Part shown: piece after piece, positions 16,789 through 25,894 of the stretch
Numbering within the stretch: position 1 is the stretch's first letter
Layout: each line of letters opens with the position of its first letter
Assembly (NCBI GenBank): GCA_947631115.1
Contig: CANRKB010000013.1
Location: forward strand, 1-49,073
DNA length: 49,073 bases
Direction of reading: 5' to 3'
From: an uncultured Clostridia bacterium
GTDB taxonomy: Bacteria > Bacillota > Clostridia > Oscillospirales > Ruminococcaceae
Made by a program: the position numbers and the translations under genes
Notes under the pieces: generated by a model
Seen by the model: the letters and a program-made list of their open reading frames with translations, nothing else
Databases searched by the model: none
Told to the model about the DNA's origin: nothing

Positions 16789-16992
16789 TTACTTGCCGAG
16801 ATTATAACGCTTATTAAATCTGTCAACGCGTCCGCCGCTGTCAACGAGCTTCTGCTTGCCCGTGAAGAAAGGGTGGCACTTTGAGCAAATTTCAACTCTT
16901 ATGTCTTTTTTGGTGGAACGTGTTTCAATAACGTTTCCGCAGGCACATCTGATAGTTGTCGCTTCGTATGCGGGATGAATACCCTCTTTCAT
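16789..16992 (-). CDS. rpmE: 50S ribosomal protein L31, zinc-binding type
   Basis: I start at the ATG at 16992 ([12 protein letters not shown]), the standard L31 N-terminus, with GAGGTGAG upstream; a GTG three codons earlier overlaps that binding site. The 67-residue protein has CACG and CSKCHPF cysteine pairs, so it is the zinc-binding (C+) form. It is followed by [13 protein letters not shown], typical of L31. It is a large-subunit protein at the subunit interface and acts as a zinc reserve in some Bacillota. It has its own strong promoter. Confidence 0.97.
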   Translation of the reverse strand: MKEGIHPAYEATTIRCACGNVIETRSTKKDIRVEICSKCHPFFTGKQKLVDSGGRVDRFNKRYNLGK

Positions 16993-17037
16993 TCTTCTCA
17001 CCTCACAAAAATTTGCTGTACATAAATCACAAAATTA

Positions 17038-17066
17038 ATTATAACATATTTGCCCCGAAAAATCAA
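17038..17066 (-). promoter_or_regulatory. Promoter of rpmE
   Basis: TTGATT (17066-17061 on the minus strand), a 17-base spacer and TATAAT (17043-17038) precede rpmE by about 45 nt. No Zur-like palindrome was recognised. Confidence 0.75.
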
Positions 17067-17113
17067 GGGAATTTCAAAAAATATTGTTATGTTATAATGC
17101 ACAAATTATTCCG

Positions 17114-18826
17114 TTAAATACCGAGAATTTTAGTAAATTCAACGGATAATTCTTTCTGTATCTCTACAGCAATATCTCTCGCGGGAGCTTTTGTCGTATA
17201 ATAAACCTTTATCTTCGGCTCCGTACCCGAGGGTCTGATTATGATGCTCGCGTCGTTTTCGAGGTTGTAGGTAATAACGTTCGATTTCGGGAGCTTTACT
17301 TCGCTCTTTGTTCCGTCGGCTTCTACTCTCTCGCTCGACTTATAGTCGGTCGTTGCGAGGACTTTAAGACCGCCGATGTTGTCGAGCTTTGTATTGCGGA
17401 GTCCCGCCATTATCTCGCTCATCTTTGTCATTCCCGCTTCGCCCTCAAAACCGAAGTTTTCTACCTTGTTGAGATATACGCCGTATTCGTCGTAAAGACG
17501 AGCTCTCGCTTCTATCATTGAAATGCCCTTTGAGCGGTAGAACGCAGCCATTTCGCAGATAAGCATGGAAGCAACGACAGCGTCCTTGTCTCTTACATAT
17601 CCGCCCGCAAGATAGCCGTAGCTCTCCTCAAAGCCGAATATATAGCGCTCTTCTTCGCCTGCCGCTTCGAGCAGTCCTACCTGTTCGCCGATATACTTAA
17701 AGCCCGTGAGAACTTCTCTAAGCTCTACTCCGTACTTTTTCGCTATTGCCTTTGTGATGTCGCTGGTAACTATTGTCTTTACCGCGACGGGGTTTTTCGG
17801 CATTCTTCCGAGAGCAAGACGTTCTCTGCAGACATATTCGAGCAGGAGCGCGCCTGTCTCGTTTCCTGTAAACAGCTCGTAGCCGTCGCCGTCGGGAACG
17901 GCAATTCCCACTCTGTCGCAGTCGGGGTCTGTCGCAAGCATAAGATCGGGTTTTTCCTTTTCGCAGAGCTTAAGACCGACCGCAAGAGCTTCTCTTATCT
18001 CGGGATTCGGGAACGGGCAGGTCGGGAAGTTTCCGTCGGGATTTTCCTGCTCGGGAACGACAACAACGTCCTTTACGCCGATCTCGGAAAGTATTCTTCT
18101 TACAGGCTTGTTTCCCGTGCCGTTGAGCGGAGAATAAACGACTTTCAGTCCGCTCTTTGCGACAACGTCGGTATGCAGGCTCTGTTCTTTTACTTTAGCG
18201 ATATAAGCGTCGATAACGTCGTCGCCTATGTAGCTTATCATTCCGCTTTCAACCGCCGCATTGAAATCTGCAGACTTTATGCCGCCGAAAGTGTCGATGT
18301 TGTTTATTTTGGCAAGAACTGCGTCCGCCGCTTCGGAAGTCATCTGACAGCCGTCCGCGCCGTATACCTTATAGCCGTTGTATTTCGCGGGGTTATGAGA
18401 AGCCGTAACAACAATGCCCGCTCCGCATTTAAGACAGCGCACCGCCCACGAGAGCATGGGGGTAGGCATAAGCTCCTTGTAGATATGTACTTTTATGCCG
18501 TTTGCCGCAAGAACTTCCGCCGCGCACTGAGCGAAATATGTAGACTTTATGCGGCTGTCATAGCCTATAGCGACTTTCTTTTCAAGCCCGCTCGAAAGAA
18601 TGTATTCCGCAAGTCCCTGGGTAGCCTTTTTTACGGTATAGACGTTCATTCGGTTTGTGCCTGCGCCTATAACGCCGCGCAGACCCGCCGTTCCGAATTC
18701 AAGCTCACGGTAAAAACGGTCGTTTATTTCTTCGGGTTTGTCTTTGATCTGTTCCAGCTCGGGCTTAAGATCGGGGTCTTCGGTCGCCTTTTCGAGCCAC
18801 AACTCATATTCTTTACGGATGTCCAT
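17114..18826 (-). CDS. Phosphoglucomutase/phosphomannomutase (alpha-D-phosphohexomutase)
   Basis: The 570-residue enzyme interconverts hexose-1- and 6-phosphates. Length and motifs fit the Bacillus PgcA/phosphoglucomutase type rather than GlmM. Catalytic Ser143 lies in TASHNPAKYNGYKVYG. The metal loop is LATDPDCDRVGIAV. The sugar-specificity loop is FGFEESYGYL. The C-terminal phosphate-binding RPSGTEPKIKVYY is intact. In Bacillota this step supplies glucose-1-phosphate for UDP-glucose, glycolipids and teichoic acid decoration. AAGGAGG lies before the ATG. It is monocistronic with its own promoter. Confidence 0.95.
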   Translation of the reverse strand: MDIRKEYELWLEKATEDPDLKPELEQIKDKPEEINDRFYRELEFGTAGLRGVIGAGTNRMNVYTVKKATQGLAEYILSSGLEKKVAIGYDSRIKSTYFAQCAAEVLAANGIKVHIYKELMPTPMLSWAVRCLKCGAGIVVTASHNPAKYNGYKVYGADGCQMTSEAADAVLAKINNIDTFGGIKSADFNAAVESGMISYIGDDVIDAYIAKVKEQSLHTDVVAKSGLKVVYSPLNGTGNKPVRRILSEIGVKDVVVVPEQENPDGNFPTCPFPNPEIREALAVGLKLCEKEKPDLMLATDPDCDRVGIAVPDGDGYELFTGNETGALLLEYVCRERLALGRMPKNPVAVKTIVTSDITKAIAKKYGVELREVLTGFKYIGEQVGLLEAAGEEERYIFGFEESYGYLAGGYVRDKDAVVASMLICEMAAFYRSKGISMIEARARLYDEYGVYLNKVENFGFEGEAGMTKMSEIMAGLRNTKLDNIGGLKVLATTDYKSSERVEADGTKSEVKLPKSNVITYNLENDASIIIRPSGTEPKIKVYYTTKAPARDIAVEIQKELSVEFTKILGI

Positions 18827-18875
18827 GAAAAAGTCCTCCTTAAATGGAAATTAAAATATAGAATTACCCGATAGA

Positions 18876-18904
18876 ATTATAGCATATTTGCAGAAAATTT
18901 TCAA
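18876..18904 (-). promoter_or_regulatory. Promoter of the phosphoglucomutase gene
   Basis: TTGAAA (18904-18899 on the minus strand), a 17-base spacer and TATAAT (18881-18876). Confidence 0.75.
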
Positions 18905-18974
18905 GATATATTTTGTATTTTTGTGAAAATTGCAAATAAATACATAACTAACTTACGTGTTGTAAAGGGCGCGG

Positions 18975-19845
18975 GGCATGACAAGCATTTGACAAATAGC
19001 ACAAATCGGACTTTGTCTAATGTAAGCAAAAAAACTGCCGGCACGGCAGGAAGCTTTTGTGCAAAATCGCCGATTACTCTAAATGCCAAAAAACTTTATC
19101 TCCAAAAAGCTCCCCGAATTTCTTACCTCTTACGTCTTATCTCTTACCTCTGACAGGGCGCGCCCGCGCCCCGCACTTTCCCCCTTCCCCTTTTAGAGAT
19201 AAGAAATTAGAGGTAAGAGGTTAGAGTTTGAGATGAGAGGTTATTCGATTTTCGTAAGTATTCCAGCCTCCGGCTTCTTACATCTTACCTCTGTCAAAAA
19301 GCACAAAACGGACTTTGTCTAATGTGAAGTAAAAAACGGCACGCGCGACAGGAACCTTTTGTGCAAAATTGCCGATTGCTCTAAAAGCCTAAATACTTTA
19401 TCTCCAAAAAGCTCCCCGAAATTCTTACCTCTTACATCTTATCTCTTACCTCTGACAGGGCGCGCCCGCGCCCCGCACTTTCCCCCTTCCCCCTCGGGGA
19501 AGGGGGTAGGGGGTTAGGGCGAGTAAAGGCTATTGAGAAAAATAGCATTTGACAAATAGCACAAATCGGACTTTGTCTATTATGAAGTAAAAAACGTTTG
19601 GCGGTAAAGGAAGCTTTTGTGCAAAATCGCCGTATTCGGTAATTGACTAATGACACTCGCACGAAATCGCGCTCTTTGTTCTCAAACCAACTCGCACGCC
19701 CGATTTACACGTTGTAAAGGGGGCGAAGCCACCGAGGCGGGGCGCGGGGCATGACAAGCATTTGACAAATAGCACAAATCGGACTTTGTCTATTATGAAG
19801 TAAAAAACGTTTGGCGGTAAAGGAAGCTTTTGTGCAAAACGCTGA
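18975..19845 (+). repeat. Cluster of four family C repeat units with embedded D module
   Basis: Four related cores lie at about 18985-19075, 19293-19377, 19546-19633 and 19759-19840. Each contains AGCACAAAtCGGACTTTGTC, then TAATGTRAAGTAAAAAA (variable), and ends GCTTTTGTGCAAAAT. The pairs GACAAA/TTTGTC and GCACAAA/TTTTGTGC can fold. Units 1 and 2 are followed by CTTTATCTCCAAAAAGCTCC and a 7-bp array (CTCTTAC, GTCTTAT, CTCTTAC, CTCTGAC), then a G/C-rich stretch. A reverse-sense array (GAGATAA, GAAATTA, GAGGTAA, GAGGTTA) is at about 19195-19225. A family D hairpin lies at about 19480-19510. The interval holds no convincing gene. A weak promoter for dgt may lie near 19865-19895. Confidence 0.8.
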
Positions 19846-19952
19846 ATTTAAAAATAAAAAAGGATTTTTGATGTCGAAAGTTGTATTTATAATATAGAGC
19901 AGGAAAATTATGCGAGTTAAAAATGTTGACAGTAACAGGGGAGAGTGAAGTT

Positions 19953-20963
19953 ATGCTTCCACGCGAAAGGACCGAGCAAAACGAGAAAATTTTACTTAGC
20001 GAGTATGCCTGCCGCGCGGATATGTCAAAGGGGCGCGCTTTTTATGAAAAGCCCTGCGATTTGCGGACGGATTTCCAGCGCGACCGCGACCGCATAATCC
20101 ACTGTAACTCCTTTCGCAGGCTCAAGCGAAAAACGCAGGTCTTTCTTGATCCTCTCGGCGACCACTATCGAACGCGCCTTACGCATACCCTTGAAGTCAG
20201 CCAGATAGCAAGAACGGTTTCGAGAGCGCTCGGGCTGAATGAAGACCTGACGGAAGCTATAGCCCTAGGTCACGATCTCGGGCATACTCCGTTCGGGCAT
20301 GACGGCGAGAGAATTTTAAACGCCCTTATGAAAACGGGCTTCAGGCATAATCTCCAGAGCCGCCGCGTCTGCGAGAGAATTGAAAAAGACGGAAGCGGTC
20401 TTAATCTGACGTTCGAGGTCTTGGACGGCATAGCCGCCCACACGGGAAAGGAACTTCCCGAAACGCGCGAGGGAATGGTCGTCAGATTTTGCGACAAGAT
20501 AGCTTACATAAACCACGACATCGAGGACGCGATACGCGGGGGAGTCATAACCGAAGATATGCTCCCCGAATTTCCGATAAAGGTTCTCGGAAAAACAAAA
20601 TCCGCGAGAATATCGGCTCTTGTAAACAGCCTTGTGCAGAACAGCGGCGACGAGATAAAAATGGATTATACCACCCGAAAAGCCCACGACGAGCTGAGGG
20701 ATTTTATGTTTGAAAAGGTCTACCGTTCTTCGAGGACTGTTGCCGAAAAAGGAAAAGCCGAGTTTATCATTGAGTATCTGTTCAGGTATTTTTCCGAAAA
20801 CAAAGACAAGCTTCCGAGGCTGTACCTTGAAATTTCCGAAGAGGACGGTCTTGAAAGAGCGGTCGCCGATTTCATCAGCGGAATGACCGACGACTATGCC
20901 GTCGATTACTTCACTTCGCTTTGCGTGCCGAAAAACTGGAAAAACGGATATATAGACAGTTGA
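19953..20963 (+). CDS. dgt: Deoxyguanosinetriphosphate triphosphohydrolase-like HD protein
   Basis: The start ATG at 19953 (MLPRERTEQNE) has AGGGGAG at about 19937-19943; an upstream ATG at 19923 has no binding site. The 336-residue protein is an HD-domain dNTPase. It has FHCNSFRRLKRKTQVF-like (HCNSFRRLKRKTQVF), DHYRTRLTHTLEVSQIART (first metal His), IALGHDLGHTPFGHDGE (the HD pair) and FCDKIAYINHDIEDA. It hydrolyses dNTPs to deoxynucleosides and triphosphate, or acts as a related nucleotidase. The last codons, IDS plus TGA, are read from the first 7-bp units of the family B element downstream. It probably leads the dnaG-rpoD operon. Confidence 0.93.
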   Translation: MLPRERTEQNEKILLSEYACRADMSKGRAFYEKPCDLRTDFQRDRDRIIHCNSFRRLKRKTQVFLDPLGDHYRTRLTHTLEVSQIARTVSRALGLNEDLTEAIALGHDLGHTPFGHDGERILNALMKTGFRHNLQSRRVCERIEKDGSGLNLTFEVLDGIAAHTGKELPETREGMVVRFCDKIAYINHDIEDAIRGGVITEDMLPEFPIKVLGKTKSARISALVNSLVQNSGDEIKMDYTTRKAHDELRDFMFEKVYRSSRTVAEKGKAEFIIEYLFRYFSENKDKLPRLYLEISEEDGLERAVADFISGMTDDYAVDYFTSLCVPKNWKNGYIDS

Positions 20964-21170
20964 CAGTGTAAAGTGGACAGTATTCAGTTATTGTATCCGC
21001 CTTGCGGCGGATAATATTAGATTGTTATCGGACTGAAACGTTTTGGAGCGCTGCCGTAAAAGATTTGCTCGTGTGCCTATTGACTTAAAACAATCTAAAT
21101 CCTGTCCGCCGCAAGGCGGACACCGAAACTGTACACTGTACATTGTACACTGTAAACTGACAACTGACGA
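20957..21170 (+). repeat. Family B repeat, complete copy B2, between dgt and dnaG
   Basis: Order: a 7-bp array (GTTGACA, GTGTAAA, GTGGACA, GTATTCA); a hairpin GTCCGCC/GGCGGAC-type; AGATTGTT; a core containing CGGACTGAAACG and CTCGTGTGCCTATTGACTTA; AACAATCT; a second hairpin GTCCGCCGCAAGGCGGAC; and a second array (AACTGTA, CACTGTA, CATTGTA, CACTGTA, AACTGAC, AACTGAC, GACAGGA). The two ends are roughly mirror-symmetric. The first array contains the dgt stop codon and the last unit runs into the dnaG ribosome binding site. Confidence 0.85.
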
Positions 21171-21177
21171 CAGGAGA

Positions 21178-23091
21178 GTGATCACGATAGCTATTTCACC
21201 GGAATTTCAGAATTATCTGGACGAGCTTTGCCAAAACAACGATATTTCTTCCGTCGCGACAGAACACGGTATCAACGTAAAGCGTTCGGGAAATAATTAT
21301 ATGTGCTGCTGCCCGTTTCATACGGAGAAAACTCCCTCCTGCCAGCTTTATCTCGAGGACAACCATTTTCACTGCTTCGGCTGCGGCGCGCACGGAAACG
21401 TTATAAAGTTCCTTATGCAGGCGGAGAACATCGACTTTATGAACGCGGTAGAAATATTGTCCGACCGCGTGGGAATGACAATTCCCAAAAGAAGCGGAAA
21501 AAGCGGCGGGTATAAAAAACGTCCCGCCTACGGCTCTGCGGGTAATGCAACAATAACAGCTCCGCCCGAACCCGAACCGCCGCCCGAATACGGGCAAGCG
21601 CCCGATATTCCCGAAAACGTTCCTCTCGAAAAGGACGAGGAATATTATTCATACGGCGGGTATTCAAAAAAAGAACGTATTTTTGAAATGAACAAGGCGG
21701 CGGGAAAGTTTTTCCACGAACAGCTTTTCTCTCCCGAGGGAAAAGAGGGTCTTGATTATTTTAAAGAACGCGGGCTTAAGTATGAAACAATAAAACGCTT
21801 CGGGCTGGGGTTTGCCGCGGACGATTATCACAAGCTCCACTATTATATGAAAAGCTTAGGATATACCGACTTGGAGCTTAAAGAAGCGGCGCTTATCACA
21901 ACGCGCGACGGGAAAAAATATTATGACAAATTCAGAAACCGCGTTATGTTTCCCGTATTTGACGAGCGGGGAAGAGTCGTCGCTTTCGGCGGAAGAATAA
22001 TAACAAGCGACGCCAAAGCTCCGAAATACTTAAACTCCGACGAAACGCCCGTATTTCAGAAGCGCAAAACGCTTTTCGCACTCAATTATGCGAAGAAGTC
22101 GAAAGCCGATCATTTCATAATCTGCGAGGGTTATATGGACGTAATCGCCATGCACCAAGCGGGATTTGACAGCGCCGTGGCGTCGCTCGGAACGTCGGTT
22201 ACTTTTGAACAGGCGGAGCTTCTTTCAAAACGCGGAAAGAAAAAAGCCGTATTGTCATACGACTCTGACAGCGCGGGTCAGAAAGCTACTTCGAGAGCTA
22301 TAGACCTGTTTATGCAAACGGCGTTTGAAAATGTTACGGTGCTTAAAATATCGGGCGCGAAAGACCCCGACGAGTTTATAAAAAAATACGGCGGCGAGGC
22401 GTTTTCCTCGCTTATAGACGGTTCAACGGGCGCCGTGGAGTTTGAGATGGACAGGCTGTCGGAGGGGCTTAAAATGAGCGACCCCGACGACAAAAACGTC
22501 TTTATAAGACGAGCGGTCAGGTCTCTGGCGGATGTACATGACAGCGCTTTCAGAGAATTGTGCGCGGAAAAGGCGGCAGTACTCGGAGACGTTTCAAAAA
22601 AGACGGTGCTTGACGGGATAAACGAGCTTATCCAAAGAAAAACTCCGTATCGGAGAAAAACTCAGAGCGACAATGCCGAAAGTTTCGCCGAAGAAGAGTT
22701 TTCCGTCGGCGGACCAAAAGGCGAAGAAAACGCCGAAACGGCGGTGTTGTCCTATCTGTTTCACAATCCCGACGAGGTGAAAAAAGTGGAAGAACATCTG
22801 TCGGACGGACTGCTGACCGATTTCGGAAACGGCGCATATAAAACGCTTGTTGAAAAAATTTGCGAAAGCAGCGGAGAATGTGAAATTTCATGGCTCTCGG
22901 AAAAATTCCCCGAAGAAAAGGGAAGAATAAACGATATTCAAAACGATATGATATACGCTTTCAGCGAGGAATGTTTTCTTGAAGCCGCGGAAAAAATATC
23001 GGATATAAAATGTAAAAGGACAAGCGTCCGCAGTTTTGCGGAGCTTGAAAGCTATATAAAATACAAGCAGGAAGAAGGAGGAGATCGATAA
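21178..23091 (+). CDS. dnaG: DNA primase
   Basis: DnaG synthesises RNA primers at the replication fork. The protein has a CHC2 zinc finger ([17 protein letters not shown] and [16 protein letters not shown], about residues 40-75). The primase core and a Toprim domain follow, with [18 protein letters not shown] and [17 protein letters not shown] carrying the catalytic acidic residues. A C-terminal helicase-binding region completes it. The start is uncertain. The only conventional codon is GTG at 21178, just 1 nt from AGGAG. The natural family start (AISPEF preceded by Met) would coincide with ATA at 21187 or ACG at 21184. The stop overlaps the rpoD start by one base, so translation is probably coupled. 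Confidence 0.95.
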   Translation: MITIAISPEFQNYLDELCQNNDISSVATEHGINVKRSGNNYMCCCPFHTEKTPSCQLYLEDNHFHCFGCGAHGNVIKFLMQAENIDFMNAVEILSDRVGMTIPKRSGKSGGYKKRPAYGSAGNATITAPPEPEPPPEYGQAPDIPENVPLEKDEEYYSYGGYSKKERIFEMNKAAGKFFHEQLFSPEGKEGLDYFKERGLKYETIKRFGLGFAADDYHKLHYYMKSLGYTDLELKEAALITTRDGKKYYDKFRNRVMFPVFDERGRVVAFGGRIITSDAKAPKYLNSDETPVFQKRKTLFALNYAKKSKADHFIICEGYMDVIAMHQAGFDSAVASLGTSVTFEQAELLSKRGKKKAVLSYDSDSAGQKATSRAIDLFMQTAFENVTVLKISGAKDPDEFIKKYGGEAFSSLIDGSTGAVEFEMDRLSEGLKMSDPDDKNVFIRRAVRSLADVHDSAFRELCAEKAAVLGDVSKKTVLDGINELIQRKTPYRRKTQSDNAESFAEEEFSVGGPKGEENAETAVLSYLFHNPDEVKKVEEHLSDGLLTDFGNGAYKTLVEKICESSGECEISWLSEKFPEEKGRINDIQNDMIYAFSEECFLEAAEKISDIKCKRTSVRSFAELESYIKYKQEEGGDR

Positions 23092-24182
23092 TGACGGTCA
23101 ATTCAAGAGGAGATAACCTGCTCGAAGAACTTTTCAGGCAGGGAAAGAAAAAAGGATTTCTGACGGCAAGAGAAATCACGGACGCGCTCGAAGAACTAAG
23201 TTTTGACGCAAACCAGATAAACCGCGTTTTTGATAAGATCGCGGCGATGGATATAAAGATAGTCGATAACTTTGAGGCGGACGCGGATTTCGATATTGAA
23301 AATCTGTTCGACTACAGCGACAGGGATTATGACAACCCCGACGCCGACGTTGTGACTGCCGACGATTCCGTAAAGCAGTATCTGAAAGAAATAGGAAGGA
23401 TACCGCTTTTGTCAACGGAAGAAGAAATAGAGCTTGCCGCGAGAATGGCGGCAGGCGACGAGAGCGCCAAAACAAGGCTTCAGGAGGCGAATCTGCGCCT
23501 TGTCGTAAGCATTGCCAAAAAGTATGTAAGACGCGGTATGCAGTTCTTGGATCTTATTCAGGAGGGAAACGTAGGACTTTTGAAGGCAGTGGAAAAGTTC
23601 GATTATACAAAGGGCTTTAAGTTCTCCACCTATGCTACATGGTGGATAAGACAGGCAATAACGCGAGCTATCGCCGACCAGGCGAGGACTATTCGTATAC
23701 CCGTTCATATGGTTGAAACTATTTCGCGGGTAAAGAAAGCCGAAACTTTCTTGCTCCACGAAAACGGAAGCGAGCCAACCGAAGACGAAATAGCGGAATA
23801 TCTCGGAATGTCCACCGAAAAGGTGCGCGAGATAATTCGCCTTGCCCAAGATCCCGTGTCGCTTGAAACTCCCATAGGAGAAGAAGAGGACAGCCACCTC
23901 GGCGATTTCATTCCCGACGAGGACGCTCCCGCGCCCGCCGACGAAGCCTGCAACAGTATGCTAAAGCAAATGTTAAGCGATGTTCTCGACACGCTTTCCG
24001 AGAGGGAAAAGCGCGTTATAATCATGCGCTTTGGTCTTATCGACGGCAGAGCGAGAACTCTCGAAGAAGTCGGTCAGGAATTTCAGGTAACGCGCGAGCG
24101 TATCAGACAGATCGAAACAAAGGCTCTGAGAAAACTGCGCCATCCCACCAGAAGCCGAAAGCTCAGAGATTTTCTCGAATAA
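23091..24182 (+). CDS. rpoD: Primary RNA polymerase sigma factor (RpoD/SigA)
   Basis: The 363-residue protein has a short region 1.1-like N-terminus ([20 protein letters not shown]), an acidic spacer and region 1.2 ([19 protein letters not shown]). Regions 2.1-2.4 follow ([58 protein letters not shown]). Region 3 and region 4.2 come next, with the [23 protein letters not shown] and the canonical end [16 protein letters not shown]. It directs core polymerase to TTGACA/TATAAT promoters like those in this window. Its ATG overlaps the dnaG TAA by one base. dnaG-rpoD is the classical macromolecular synthesis pair. Confidence 0.98.
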   Translation: MTVNSRGDNLLEELFRQGKKKGFLTAREITDALEELSFDANQINRVFDKIAAMDIKIVDNFEADADFDIENLFDYSDRDYDNPDADVVTADDSVKQYLKEIGRIPLLSTEEEIELAARMAAGDESAKTRLQEANLRLVVSIAKKYVRRGMQFLDLIQEGNVGLLKAVEKFDYTKGFKFSTYATWWIRQAITRAIADQARTIRIPVHMVETISRVKKAETFLLHENGSEPTEDEIAEYLGMSTEKVREIIRLAQDPVSLETPIGEEEDSHLGDFIPDEDAPAPADEACNSMLKQMLSDVLDTLSEREKRVIIMRFGLIDGRARTLEEVGQEFQVTRERIRQIETKALRKLRHPTRSRKLRDFLE

Positions 24183-24479
24183 ATTTATCTTACATAACGG
24201 ATATTTGCGGCGTATTTACTAATTTGAATATTTGAAACATTATAAGAGCAATGCGGCTTTACAAAAAGAGCCGATCTTCGGGCATAATAAGCCTGCGGCA
24301 AGCGGTTGAATCAAATACGGGCGATCATAAAAAACACAATAAGAAAATATGCCGAGATTTTTAGACCCAACGAAATTCGGGATTTACGGACGAACCGAAT
24401 TTCCAAAACGTGCGTGCGCGTATAACAAGATGTGCATAAGGATAGTGCACATTGCGCATTTGCCGAAAGGATATAATAA
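24183..24479 (+). other. Intergenic region between the two sigma factor genes
   Basis: This interval of 297 nt holds no gene I can support and none of the repeat families. There is no clear terminator after rpoD. An A/T-rich stretch with TTGAAACATTATAAG around 24230-24246 and the sequence ahead of GAAAGG (24465-24470) may contain a promoter, but no pair of boxes has correct spacing. The second sigma gene could be read through from rpoD. Confidence 0.5.
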
Positions 24480-25535
24480 ATGAACAATACGGATAGAATT
24501 TTAAACGAGCTTTTGGAAAAAGGAAAGCAGACGGGAACAATAGGCGCAAAGGAGCTGTATGTTCTTGCCGATGAAACGGACATCGACATAGACAAGCTGA
24601 GCGATTTTCTCGAAAAGAACAACATAAAGCTTATAGACGACTATGCGGTCGAGGACGATCTTGAAAACGACATCAAAAGCTATGAAGAGGGCGACAAAAA
24701 CGCTTCGGGATTTGACGACCCCGTCAGAATACATCTTCGCGAGATAGGCAGAATACCGCTGCTTACCGCCGAAGAAGAAACGGAGCTTGCTCAGCGGATA
24801 GCCGAGGGGAGCGCAGAAGCGCGCGACAGACTTATCGTTGCGAATATGAGGCTTGTGGTGAGTATAGCCAAGCATTACGTAGGGCGCGGAATGCCGCTTC
24901 TTGATCTTATACAGGAGGGCTACAGCGGGCTTATAAAAGCCGTGGAAAGATTTGACCATACAAAGGGATATAAGTTTTCCACCTATGCCACTTGGTGGAT
25001 AAGGCAGGCGATAACGAGAGCGATAGCCGATCAGGCGAGAACGATACGTATTCCCGTGCATATGGTGGAAACCATATCACGCGTAAAGAAAGCGCAGAAC
25101 AGCCTGCTCCATAAAAACGGCAGAGAGCCTACGACAAACGAAATTGCAGAAGAGCTGGGAATGACTCCAGAAAAGGTGAGAGAGGTGCTTCGCATTTCAC
25201 AGGAACCCGTGTCGCTCGAAGCTCCCGTGGGAGAAGAAGAGGACAGTTTCCTCGGCGATTTCATTCCCGATGAAGAAGCGCCCACGCCTGTCGACACGGC
25301 GATGAAGTCGGCGTTTAAAGACGAGCTGAACAAGGCGTTGAACACGCTCCCCGAGCGCGAAAGAGAGGTTTTGAAATTCCGCTACGGCGTGGGATACGAC
25401 CGTTCGCATACGCTTGAAGAGGTAGGCCGCCAGTTTAAAGTCACCAGAGAAAGAATACGCCAGATAGAAGCAAAAGCACTGAGAAAGCTTCGTACGCAAG
25501 GCAAGAGCAAGGGACTGAAGGTGTTTCTTGATTAA
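24480..25535 (+). CDS. Second RpoD-like group 1/2 sigma factor
   Basis: The 351-residue protein is a close paralogue of RpoD just upstream. The -10 recognition helix ([20 protein letters not shown]) is identical. The -35 helix is nearly identical ([20 protein letters not shown]), so promoter preference should overlap. It differs in region 2.2 ([16 protein letters not shown]; Asn-Val becomes Tyr-Ser), in the linker before region 4.2 ([13 protein letters not shown] instead of [12 protein letters not shown]) and at the C-terminus ([16 protein letters not shown], without HPTRS). These are core- or regulator-contact surfaces, which suggests a growth-phase or stress sigma of SigA/SigB-like group 2 type. 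GAAAGG lies 9 nt before the ATG. Confidence 0.93.
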   Translation: MNNTDRILNELLEKGKQTGTIGAKELYVLADETDIDIDKLSDFLEKNNIKLIDDYAVEDDLENDIKSYEEGDKNASGFDDPVRIHLREIGRIPLLTAEEETELAQRIAEGSAEARDRLIVANMRLVVSIAKHYVGRGMPLLDLIQEGYSGLIKAVERFDHTKGYKFSTYATWWIRQAITRAIADQARTIRIPVHMVETISRVKKAQNSLLHKNGREPTTNEIAEELGMTPEKVREVLRISQEPVSLEAPVGEEEDSFLGDFIPDEEAPTPVDTAMKSAFKDELNKALNTLPEREREVLKFRYGVGYDRSHTLEEVGRQFKVTRERIRQIEAKALRKLRTQGKSKGLKVFLD

Positions 25536-25554
25536 GACATCCCGTTCTGAAAGC

Positions 25555-25733
25555 GCAAATGAAAATTTGCACTCAGCTTGTATAAAAAGTCCAATTTCAG
25601 ACTGTAGAGAAAGCCCCAGATACTAGGAAGCGGCACTGCGGCTAGGCTTTGTGCCTGCCGCAGTGGCGCTGACGACGTAGATGGGGCTTTATATACAGTC
25701 TGAGTGCAAATGAAAATTTGCGCTTTTTTCTTG
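25555..25733 (+). terminator. Terminator of the second sigma gene, apparently split by element E2
   Basis: The 16-base hairpin GCAAATGAAAATTTGC occurs at 25555-25570 and identically at 25706-25721, flanking E2. The outer bases are AGC before the first copy and GCTTTTTTC after the second. An uninterrupted ancestor would read as a normal terminator, AGC-GCAAATGAAAATTTGC-GCTTTTTT. The right copy with its T-run can still work. Confidence 0.65.
25571..25705 (+). repeat. Family E MITE-like element, copy E2
   Basis: The 135-bp element begins ACTCAGCTTGTATAAAAAGT and ends CTTTATATACAGTCTGAGT. An inner repeat TCAGACTGTAGAGAAAGCCC (from 25597) pairs with the right end. The centre is a strong hairpin, CACTGCGGC / GCCGCAGTG around AGGCTTTGTGCCT. 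It is flanked by 16-bp direct repeats (see the split terminator). It encodes no protein. Confidence 0.85.
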
Positions 25734-25783
25734 CATTAAAAATAAAAAAAAGTCGAAAAAGCAAAAAAATTTGTGTAACTTGC

Positions 25784-25817
25784 ATCTATGAAATAAAACG
25801 TTTAAATGATATAATAA
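25784..25817 (+). promoter_or_regulatory. Promoter region of the first yfhO gene, conserved with the paralogue
   Basis: The block from ATCTATGAAATAAAAC to TAAATGATATAATAA contains TATAAT at 25810-25815 and a poor -35. Almost the same block occurs upstream of the second yfhO gene on the minus strand (31438-31405). Between 25722 and 25784 I see nothing else except A/T-rich sequence. Confidence 0.65.
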
Positions 25818-25894
25818 GAAAGGCAATGATTCTTTATAAGAAATAGGTTTCGGCGTTTATTTTTTTGCTTTTTATTATGACAAAAGGAGTTATA

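Noticed and set aside
18975-19845. CRISPR array or integron attC array
   Set aside because: Units are long and uneven, spacers contain other repeats, and no cas or integrase gene is present.
23091-25535. The two sigma genes as an assembly duplication
   Set aside because: They differ throughout in sequence and length, so they are true paralogues.
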